A stretch of DNA of 37,982 bases, from assembly GCA_000170815.1 (NCBI GenBank), contig ABCO01000014.1:1-37982 (forward strand), given 5' to 3'. The translations under genes and the position numbers were made by a program. The notes under the pieces were generated by a model. The model did no database searches. It saw only the letters and a program-made list of their open reading frames with translations, and was not told where the DNA came from. This DNA is from an unidentified eubacterium SCB49 (lineage in GTDB: Bacteria > Bacteroidota > Bacteroidia > Flavobacteriales > Flavobacteriaceae). This document shows positions 32,062 through 37,982 of this stretch, piece by piece; position 1 is the stretch's first letter; each line of letters begins with the position of its first letter.

Positions 32062-32397
32062 TTAAATAAACTGTTGAAAACCTGGAGGACCTCTTAGAAG
32101 ATAATTATAGGAAGTCTCTACTGCTGTTAATGCTTTGTAATGAGATGGTAAAGAAGTAATCTTTTTTACCTCATAAGGAATAGTATAATTAAATAAGTTA
32201 AAGTGAAATGCTGTAAATTGAAAGTCTGATATAGAACAGTCTTTTTCTGGCTTATGTATGTGTATCGAAGTATCAGTACAAACAGGATGATCGTGATGGC
32301 TAAAGGCGTGTGATAATTGAGTGAAAATAGGCAGCATGAAGAGTAACAGCAGTAATCCTGCTGAAATTTTAACCCTTATGTCTTTATGCTGTTTCAT
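32062..32397 (-). CDS. Small His/Cys-rich membrane or periplasmic protein
   Basis: 111 residues. One hydrophobic segment (about 11-30) is a signal peptide or anchor. Directly after it comes a metal-ligand-rich stretch: HAFSHHDHPVC, SIHIHKPEKDC (histidines at about 30-48, cysteines 40 and 54). The C-terminus is LLRGPPGFQ. Small proteins of this kind commonly precede TonB receptors in Bacteroidota. A role in metal binding or sensing is inference. It lies 27 nt upstream of the receptor gene and 1 nt after the DUF6787 gene. Confidence 0.8.
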   Translation of the reverse strand: MKQHKDIRVKISAGLLLLLFMLPIFTQLSHAFSHHDHPVCTDTSIHIHKPEKDCSISDFQFTAFHFNLFNYTIPYEVKKITSLPSHYKALTAVETSYNYLLRGPPGFQQFI

Positions 32398-32398
32398 T

Positions 32399-32698
32399 TT
32401 ATTTAAATAAAAAACCTAAGCCAATTCTACGTAACATTTTCTTTTCAAATTCCCAGAAAAATTCATATTCTCCAAAAAGCCATCCAAATAACACAAGCAA
32501 TACTTGATAAAGTGGAAATATTATTAATATTCTAACTGGCCAGTAAATATACCATCCCATTTCGCTTGTAATACCAACCATATCTGTGAGTGGAGCAGCA
32601 AATTTTGCAGAAGTACTTCCAGTTAATGCAAAGACTATAAAAATCACGGTTAATTGCCAATTGCTTGAAACATTCCAACGTTCTTTTAGTTTTTTCAT
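32399..32698 (-). CDS. DUF6787-like small membrane protein
   Basis: 99 residues with two transmembrane segments (about 13-35 and 50-75). The starting sequence KERWNVSSNWQLTVIFIVFALTGSTSAKF and later FGWLFGEYEFFWEFEKKMLRRIG match what I remember of DUF6787. The function is unknown. It is tightly placed between the DUF6146 gene (4 nt gap) and the His-rich gene (1 nt gap). Confidence 0.82.
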   Translation of the reverse strand: MKKLKERWNVSSNWQLTVIFIVFALTGSTSAKFAAPLTDMVGITSEMGWYIYWPVRILIIFPLYQVLLVLFGWLFGEYEFFWEFEKKMLRRIGLGFLFK

Positions 32699-32702
32699 AA
32701 GC

Positions 32703-33125
32703 TTAAAATCTACTTCCGGTAAATTTTTGATTATAACGTTGCATAAAAAAATTGAAATAATTGTAAAGCATATAATTTACCTCATAACCGTATGATGTTT
32801 CAAATTGATAATCTATAGTTTGGGGATACAAAGTGTAGTCAAACTGTTGTGGATTATTAACTCTAGAATTATATTCTGTGACAAACATTCTGTTTTTATT
32901 CTCTAAGAAGGTGATTCCATAATGTCCTCTTGGAGGTTGCGTGAGTAAAAAAGAATTAAAACCTGGTTCGATAATAATAATTTCGTATTCAAGCTCGTCA
33001 TTAGCAATACGTATTGTATCATTTTTAATGCCTGTATTGATATCCCTACTTTTTGAAATAGTTTTATTTGCATCACAGCTAGCAATGAGCAAAGCAAACA
33101 TAAAGAGGGTTAATACATATTTCAT
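32703..33125 (-). CDS. DUF6146-like lipoprotein
   Basis: 140 residues from the ATG at 33125. A longer frame to 33233 would put 36 basic residues before the signal peptide, so I reject it. The lipobox is LLIASC (Cys16). The conserved core is LEYEIIIIEPGFNSFLLTQPPRGHYG, then NKNRMFVTEYNSRVNNP and DYQFETSYGYEVNYMLYNYFNFFMQRY. These match the DUF6146 family, unknown in function. It is the first gene of the five-gene minus-strand operon ending in the TonB receptor and lipoprotein. Confidence 0.85.
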   Translation of the reverse strand: MKYVLTLFMFALLIASCDANKTISKSRDINTGIKNDTIRIANDELEYEIIIIEPGFNSFLLTQPPRGHYGITFLENKNRMFVTEYNSRVNNPQQFDYTLYPQTIDYQFETSYGYEVNYMLYNYFNFFMQRYNQKFTGSRF

Positions 33126-33193
33126 CAAAAGAAATTTTTTATAAAAGTACTGTTTTCCCTTTTCTTGTTGATGAAAGTAAGATTTCTTTAACA

Positions 33194-33244
33194 TAAAAAA
33201 AGTCTTTAGTTTGAAATTGAGTACACTCATCAAACTAAAGACTT
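33194..33244 (-). terminator. Rho-independent terminator of the DUF937 gene
   Basis: A 15-bp stem, AAGTCTTTAGTTTGA (33200-33214) with TCAAACTAAAGACTT (33230-33244), has an inner TGAG/CTCA pairing. On the minus strand it is followed by a run of six T. Confidence 0.88.
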
Positions 33245-33267
33245 ACTTTTATTTTGGCAATATTATT

Positions 33268-33912
33268 TTATTTTCCAAAAAGTCCACCAAGCATACTGCC
33301 TAGTCCGCTACTTTGGGTTTTGTCACCGCCAAGTACCATTCCTGCAATATCATCAATAACACTACCGTCATTGTCACCATCTAGAATAGACTCGATTAAG
33401 CTTTGCTCTTTACCAGCCTCTTGAGAACCACCACCAAGTAATCCACCTATCAATCCAGTTATTGCACTGCTGTCAGTTGTACCTTGTGAGTTGGTTTGCT
33501 TACCTAAATATCCTAGAACTAAAGGTGCTGCAACTTGTAATATTTGCATAACTCCATTGGTATCTACACCAGATTTTTGCGAGATTGCACTCACAACATT
33601 GTCTTGAGAACCTCCAAGTACGTGACCTAGTATGCCTAATCCATCTTGTTTAACTTCTTCGTCTACACCACCTGAAAATAATCCGCCAAGATTATCTAAA
33701 ATACTACCATCGTGTTTACCGTTAATAGCAGATACTAAACCTTCAGCTCCTTCTGGAGTAGCTGCATTACGATTCATGGCACCCATTAATAAAGGCATAG
33801 CCATAGATAAAACAGATGCTGTTTTATCTTCTGATTGATTTGTTTCTTGACTAAGACCACCTATCATTTGGCGTCCCATGTCACTATTTAATAAGTCTAA
33901 TATTCCTGACAT
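33268..33912 (-). CDS. DUF937 family protein
   Basis: 214 residues with no signal peptide. It starts MSGILDLLNSDMGRQMIGGLS and continues with Ala/Met/Gly-rich helices (VLSMAMPLLMGAMNRN) and tandem units of the DUF937 type. Gly-rich turns with Asp-Gly-Asp motifs (DGSILDNLGGLFSGG, DGDNDGSVIDDIAGMVLGG) follow, ending GSMLGGLFGK. The family is common in bacteria and its function is unknown. It is monocistronic, with a terminator after it. The upstream spacer holds several GCTTAA/GCTAAA palindromes (34031-34062). Confidence 0.85.
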   Translation of the reverse strand: MSGILDLLNSDMGRQMIGGLSQETNQSEDKTASVLSMAMPLLMGAMNRNAATPEGAEGLVSAINGKHDGSILDNLGGLFSGGVDEEVKQDGLGILGHVLGGSQDNVVSAISQKSGVDTNGVMQILQVAAPLVLGYLGKQTNSQGTTDSSAITGLIGGLLGGGSQEAGKEQSLIESILDGDNDGSVIDDIAGMVLGGDKTQSSGLGSMLGGLFGK

Positions 33913-34083
33913 TGTAATTGTTTGTTTAAATTAATACCGTAATATACTTTTTTTTCGTCAAATAGTATGCAAAACGCTATACTGAACTGTTTTTTTAGAA
34001 TCCTTTTCGGTAAATGATACATTATTGCGCTTAAGCACCTTTAGCTAAAGCTTTGTTTTAGCGAATAATTAAATCGAATTAAA

Positions 34084-34119
34084 ATAAATAGCCCATTCAA
34101 TTTTACATGAATGGGCTAT
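34084..34119 (-). terminator. Probable terminator of the serA gene
   Basis: A 12-bp stem, ATAGCCCATTCA / TGAATGGGCTAT, has an 8-nt loop, 29 nt after the serA stop on the minus strand. The T tail is only moderately T-rich. Confidence 0.75.
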
Positions 34120-34147
34120 CGCTACAGTGTAAATTAAAAAATGGTGT

Positions 34148-35098
34148 TTAACCTAAAATTTCTATAATCTGTGTTGCTAATTCTGTACCTATTCTATCTT
34201 GAGCTTCTAGCGTTGCTGCACCAATGTGTGGACTTAAAGAAACTCTCTCGTTCATTAATACTTTTACTGCTGGCTTAGGTTCTTGCTCAAACGTATCAAG
34301 CGCTGCAAAAGAAAGTTTGCCGCTGTCTAAGGCTTCAATTAAGGCTACTTCATCAATAACACCACCTCTGGCAGCATTTATAATAGCAGCACCATCTTTC
34401 ATTTTATTAATTTCTTCTTTACCAATTACATACTCCTTTTGAGCTGGTACATGTAAAGTAATATAATCACTATCTTTTATAAGTTCTGAAATAGGCGCTG
34501 TTTTTATGTTGAAGGTAACTTGTTGTCCATCATAAAAATCTAAAGTAATGGCAGCATCATCTACATAGCTATCACTTGCGATTACCTTCATCCCGCAGCC
34601 TAAAGCAATTTTTGCTACTTCACGACCTATACGTCCAAAACCAACAATTCCTATTGTTTTACCACGTAATTCACTTCCTTTTGCGTAATTCTTTTTAAGA
34701 TCCTTAAATTTTGAATCTCCATCAAGTGGCATATTTCTATTTGCATCAAATAAATAACGAACACCTCCAAAAAGGTGTGCAAATACTAATTCTGCAACAG
34801 AAGAAGAAGAAGCCGCAGGTGTATTAATCACCTTTAGTCCTTTTTCACGTGCATAGTCTACATCTATATTGTCCATACCAACACCACCACGTCCTATTAC
34901 TTTAAGAGACGGACAAGCATCAATTAATGCTTTACGTGCGGTAGTTGCACTACGAACTAATAAAACGCTTATTTTGTGTTCGTTAATAAAATTTTCTAAT
35001 TGCTCTTGGGCAACTTTGGTTGTGATTACCTCAAATCCTGCTTTTTCTAAAGTGTCAATCCCAGATTGAGAAACGCCATCATTTGCTAGTACTTTCAT
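34148..35098 (-). CDS. serA: D-3-phosphoglycerate dehydrogenase, short form
   Basis: 316 residues from the ATG at 35098. The longer frame to 35137 adds MTKKRYPTIRTID, which has no family counterpart, so I prefer MKVLANDGVSQSG. The Rossmann motif is GIVGFGRIGRE (150-160). Catalytic residues are Arg244 (NAARGGVIDE), Glu273 and His291 (LSPHIGAATLEAQ). It lacks the C-terminal ACT domain of serine-inhibited enzymes. It oxidises 3-phosphoglycerate in serine synthesis and follows serC by 96 nt. A 5-bp hairpin (TCCGA/TCGGA) sits 8 nt before the start codon. Confidence 0.92.
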   Translation of the reverse strand: MKVLANDGVSQSGIDTLEKAGFEVITTKVAQEQLENFINEHKISVLLVRSATTARKALIDACPSLKVIGRGGVGMDNIDVDYAREKGLKVINTPAASSSSVAELVFAHLFGGVRYLFDANRNMPLDGDSKFKDLKKNYAKGSELRGKTIGIVGFGRIGREVAKIALGCGMKVIASDSYVDDAAITLDFYDGQQVTFNIKTAPISELIKDSDYITLHVPAQKEYVIGKEEINKMKDGAAIINAARGGVIDEVALIEALDSGKLSFAALDTFEQEPKPAVKVLMNERVSLSPHIGAATLEAQDRIGTELATQIIEILG

Positions 35099-35194
35099 AT
35101 CAATTGTCCGAATAGTCGGATACCTTTTTTTTGTCATTTCCTATAAAACGGAAATAATCATTTATTTATTATAAGCTAAAAACGGTGTGATTGT

Positions 35195-36262
35195 TTAAGC
35201 TTTTTTTTCTAGTTCTTGCATTACATTTACGACTACTTGTACGCTCTCAATAGGCAATGCGTTATAGATAGAGGCACGATAACCACCTACACTTCTGTGA
35301 CCGTTTAGACCATTAATGCCTGCTTCTGCACACATAGTGTCAAACGTGTCTTTTAAGGCATCATTTTCTATGGTAAATGTAACGTTCATTTTAGATCGGT
35401 CTTTTTTATTGACAACAAAACCTTTAAAAAGTGGGTTTCGATCTATCTCATTGTAAAGGAGTTCGGCTTTTTCGTTATTTTTTTGTTCTATAGCAGCCAC
35501 ACCACCTTGCTCTTTTAACCACTCTAGTGTGAGCATAGAAACATAAACGGCAAATACAGGAGGCGTGTTAAACATACTGTCTTTGCTAATGTGTACTTTA
35601 TAATCTAGCATAGACGGGATTACTCTAGATACTTTGCCTAAAATAGCCTCTTTCACAACCACAAGTGTTGTTCCTGCAGGTCCCATATTTTTTTGAGCAC
35701 CCGCATAAATTAAATCAAACTTGCTGAAATCGAGTACGCGTGAAAAAATATCACTACTCATATCACAAACGAGTGGACAATCTGTTTCAGGAAAATCATT
35801 CATTTGTGTCCCAAAAATAGTGTTGTTGCTTGTTATATGGAGGTAATCTAAGCCAGACGGAACTGTAAAACCAGTTGGAATGTTGTTGTAGTTCTCCTCT
35901 TTAGAAGATGCAATAACCTCAATGTCTCCAAAAAGCTTTGCTTCTTTAATTGCTTTTGCAGACCAAGTACCTGTATCGAGATACCCTGCCTTTTTTTCTA
36001 ATAGATTATAAGCTACCATTAAAAACTCCATACTAGCACCACCTTGTAAAAACAATGCTTTGTAGCCTTTGTCTTGTAATCCTAGGTGCTCTAAAGCGAG
36101 TTCTTGTGCTCGCTCCATCACAGAAACAAAAGACTTGCTTCTATGTGATATCTCTATTAATGAAAGATCAAGATTGTCAAAATTAAGTATTGCTTGCGAA
36201 GCTTTCTCTAATACAGATTGTGGTAAAATACAAGGGCCTGCGCTAAAATTGTGCTTTTTCAT
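35195..36262 (-). CDS. serC: Phosphoserine aminotransferase
   Basis: 355 residues, class V PLP aminotransferase. The N-terminus is KKHNFSAGPCILPQSVLE. Substrate and PLP residues lie in IEISHRSKSF, FLQGGASMEF, GTWSAKAIKEA and CDMSSDIFSR. The Schiff-base lysine is Lys191 in IYAGAQKNMGPAG. The C-terminal GLNGHRSVGGYRASIYNA is the usual end motif. It converts 3-phosphohydroxypyruvate to phosphoserine and acts directly after SerA. It is the first gene of the serC-serA unit. Confidence 0.96.
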   Translation of the reverse strand: MKKHNFSAGPCILPQSVLEKASQAILNFDNLDLSLIEISHRSKSFVSVMERAQELALEHLGLQDKGYKALFLQGGASMEFLMVAYNLLEKKAGYLDTGTWSAKAIKEAKLFGDIEVIASSKEENYNNIPTGFTVPSGLDYLHITSNNTIFGTQMNDFPETDCPLVCDMSSDIFSRVLDFSKFDLIYAGAQKNMGPAGTTLVVVKEAILGKVSRVIPSMLDYKVHISKDSMFNTPPVFAVYVSMLTLEWLKEQGGVAAIEQKNNEKAELLYNEIDRNPLFKGFVVNKKDRSKMNVTFTIENDALKDTFDTMCAEAGINGLNGHRSVGGYRASIYNALPIESVQVVVNVMQELEKKA

Positions 36263-36604
36263 TGTTGTGCTAATTGGGTTTTTACTACGGAAATAGTATC
36301 TCCTTTAAATATCATACAAAGATGCAAAATACCTAATGAAATTTTAAAAAAATGACCTAGTAAGTTATCCAAACAAATGAACAATTAGAATGTGGTAATT
36401 TCAATGCGTTTTACTTCGGAAATTTTAAGGGTTTGATAATTTTACGCGGTGTAAATCACTAAAACCACAACATCTTAGTGTGAAAAGGTAAGGCTATAAT
36501 GAACGATAAATTTTGTTTGAACTTAAGTAGGTTTTTGAAAAAAGTGCAAACCTTAGTTTTAGCAATTAATGGCTATATATTATTTATAAGACCCCGTTTT
36601 TTTA
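36263..36604. other. Gene-free spacer upstream of serC
   Basis: About 340 bp, AT-rich, containing the serC promoter region and the 3' flank of the minus-strand gene that ends at 36605. I found no exact TAnnTTTG for serC and no hairpin with a T run. No coding sequence is supported. Confidence 0.4.
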
Positions 36605-37012
36605 TTAGCTAACGTTCATTTCATTTACGTATAAATATAATTTTTTTTCAAGTTCGTTACTTAATCCCCAAAATTCTTTGTCAATGTTTTCTATAAATTC
36701 ACCGTGCTTTTCGTCCCAATTTTCCATTTGTTCTGCGCGTTTTTCAATATCAGTAGCGGGTGCCCCATTTGGAAATTTTGAATTCATTTTTCGCATCAAA
36801 TTTGCAACATTTGTAAATTCAAGCGTTTCTAAATCTTCAATTGTATCAGCGTTATGTTCTGCGCCATAATTTATATAATGATCAACAATACCGTCTGTAA
36901 TTAAAGGTTCTACATTAAACCAAACACGTTCTGCTTTAGTTAATTTTTCATAATCAGAAAACCCAATGTCAACTATTTTCTCCCATACTGGTTGTAGTTC
37001 GTCTCTTGTCAT
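36605..37012 (-). CDS. Small acidic cytoplasmic protein, possibly DMP19/DUF4375-like
   Basis: 135 residues with no signal peptide. The central part TKAERVWFNVEPLITDGIVDHYINYGAEHN, followed by a helix with an acidic stretch (NADTIEDLETLEF) and FPNGAPATD, recalls the DMP19 (DUF4375) family. In that family a conserved W-F/L segment and an NGG..QYF motif occupy this position, but the latter is altered here. The assignment is tentative. It is the last gene of a possible three-gene minus-strand set (gaps of 42 and 50 nt). Confidence 0.68.
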   Translation of the reverse strand: MTRDELQPVWEKIVDIGFSDYEKLTKAERVWFNVEPLITDGIVDHYINYGAEHNADTIEDLETLEFTNVANLMRKMNSKFPNGAPATDIEKRAEQMENWDEKHGEFIENIDKEFWGLSNELEKKLYLYVNEMNVS

Positions 37013-37054
37013 AGCTTTTAATAATTAGCAGTTTGTTTTTATCATGTGATTCTT

Positions 37055-37588
37055 TTAATTCAGTTTTTTGTTTTCTAAAATGTCAAACCCGAAAAATCCT
37101 TTACGTGTTTCAAATTCAACAGTAGTGTATGTATTCATTTTTTCATAAAATTGAGAATTGAAAACTAATTCTTTTCTTTTTCCTTTATAATCTATTGTGA
37201 AAACAGGTTGTTTTTCAGAATGTATTACTCTTACTCTTACTCTTTCAGGTAGCCAAGTTCTGTCAATAATCTTATAAGACTCTGTTTTTATATTTTGTTC
37301 AGCAAAATAATAATTCACTAACATAAAGATAGTACAAGCTATAAAACCATACCCAATTATGTAATGCATACCGGCGTATAAATAGCTTTCAATAGCACTA
37401 TAATCATACGTTTTTTTATAGTTTTTAAAGTCAAGGATGAACGCTATAATTCCGCTTACTATTATAATTCCAATTGGAATTATTAAATCAATTATGGTAT
37501 TTCTGTATATATGTATTTGAAAAATCATTAAAATCGCACCAAGAAATAAAATTGTCGGATAAAAGATTTTTCGTTGTTTTTGCGTCAT
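37055..37588 (-). CDS. Membrane protein of unknown function
   Basis: 177 residues. Three hydrophobic segments (about 8-25, 31-51 and 70-92) are followed by a soluble C-terminal part of beta character: RVRVRVIHSEKQPVFTIDYKGKRKELVF and TVEFETRKGFFGFDI. No motif points to a function. The C-terminal half resembles a small periplasmic or cytoplasmic beta domain attached to a membrane anchor. Confidence 0.72.
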   Translation of the reverse strand: MTQKQRKIFYPTILFLGAILMIFQIHIYRNTIIDLIIPIGIIIVSGIIAFILDFKNYKKTYDYSAIESYLYAGMHYIIGYGFIACTIFMLVNYYFAEQNIKTESYKIIDRTWLPERVRVRVIHSEKQPVFTIDYKGKRKELVFNSQFYEKMNTYTTVEFETRKGFFGFDILENKKLN

Positions 37589-37638
37589 TATTAAAATGTG
37601 TTACAACAGTATATCGATAGCTGCGGTGGTTTAAAACG

Positions 37639-37982
37639 TTATCTTCCAAATCCGATATTCGGTTTGTCTGGTTTCACCGTTTTTTTTAATTCAGCATATT
37701 TTTGGTCAAATTCGTCTTTGGTGATTGCATTAATAGATTTTAACCAACGGAAATTAATTAATTGGTTTTCGTAATTCAGATTTTCATCGATACTGCCATA
37801 GTTTTCTCGTAAGTATCGATTTCTAGTCTCTATGAGGTCAGTTAGAAACTGATTGGTTTTTTCTTCACTTGGTATTTTTTTGTGTACAAATAAATAGCTA
37901 TCATAAGATAGTTTAATTTTCCAAAACTCCTTTTTAGTGACAAAATATACTATCAGCATCACCGTTCCGAGTACAATCCAAA
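37639..37982 (-). CDS. Membrane-anchored protein with SHOCT-like C-terminus (5' partial)
   Basis: The frame runs open off the window end: upstream of the first internal GTG at 37962 it continues as hydrophobic codons (WIVLGTVMLIVYFVTKK). The real start therefore lies outside, and that segment is a transmembrane helix. The visible remainder has a charged middle (SEEKTNQFLTDLIETRNRYLREN) and a C-terminal LKSINAITKDEFDQKYAELKK. The latter resembles the SHOCT short C-terminal domain, a small helical oligomerisation or binding unit. Its function is unknown. Confidence 0.7.
   Translation of the reverse strand, partial: WIVLGTVMLIVYFVTKKEFWKIKLSYDSYLFVHKKIPSEEKTNQFLTDLIETRNRYLRENYGSIDENLNYENQLINFRWLKSINAITKDEFDQKYAELKKTVKPDKPNIGFGR

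Noticed and set aside
33126..33233. Longer DUF6146 reading frame
   Set aside because: It adds a Lys/Phe-rich stretch in front of a complete lipoprotein signal and overlaps the DUF937 terminator.
35099..35137. Longer SerA start
   Set aside because: The 13 extra residues have no family support. The hairpin at 35107-35120 and the ATG at 35098 fit a normal start region better.

Overview
The window looks like chromosome of a marine-type flavobacterium (Bacteroidota, probably Flavobacteriaceae). Evidence: low GC; several proteins end in type IX secretion (T9SS) C-terminal sorting domains with a YPNP motif; the arginine cluster contains an argF'-type carbamoyltransferase in place of classical argF; TAnnTTTG promoter -7 elements; almost no Shine-Dalgarno sequences; and families typical of this group (DUF6146, DUF6787, DUF6515, YHYH, MbnP). 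I saw no tRNA, rRNA, CRISPR array, insertion sequence or phage gene. Both ends cut through genes.

Layout. (1) 1-1181: 3' part of a secreted FG-GAP propeller protein. (2) 1410-5320: a LytS/LytTR two-component pair, then an EF-hand lipoprotein, a Gly/Arg-rich exported protein and a DUF6515 repeat protein. (3) 5364-13665: a tightly packed arginine operon, GNAT-argG-argC-argD-argF'-argB-argE-argH, behind a leader of about 300 nt with unusual GC-rich islands. Residue Ala89 of ArgF' suggests N-succinyl rather than N-acetyl intermediates. (4) 14208-24508: an envelope locus with a copper flavour. It holds a 41-residue small ORF translationally coupled to a YHYH lipoprotein, a YwqK-like lipoprotein, an SCO protein, an MbnP-MbnH pair, a secreted YHYH/YHHH protein, a divergent lipoprotein, a T9SS CotH protein and a third YHYH lipoprotein with a His-rich linker. 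This is the most interesting region. (5) 24522-27271 (minus): GAF histidine kinase, TIGR02757 protein and LolD-like ABC ATPase. (6) 27439-29008 (plus): msrA, folE and a small membrane protein. (7) 29007-33125 (minus): a five-gene operon of DUF6146, DUF6787, a His/Cys-rich small protein, a TonB-dependent receptor and an acidic lipoprotein, probably for metal uptake. (8) 33194-36262 (minus): a DUF937 protein, then serC-serA for serine synthesis. (9) 36605-37982 (minus): three small uncharacterised genes, the outermost cut by the window edge.

How the genes may work together. Region 4 joins a Cu-site assembly factor (SCO), a Cu-binding protein that in the characterised case needs an oxidised tryptophan (MbnP), the diheme enzyme that makes that oxidation (MbnH), and three exported paralogues rich in Tyr/His motifs. 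I infer a metal-handling or peroxidatic protein-modification system at the cell surface. Two promoters in this locus share a direct repeat with 21-bp period, the geometry used by LytTR regulators, and one such regulator is encoded at 2525-3253. Functional links within region 4 are inference; the gene identities are better supported.
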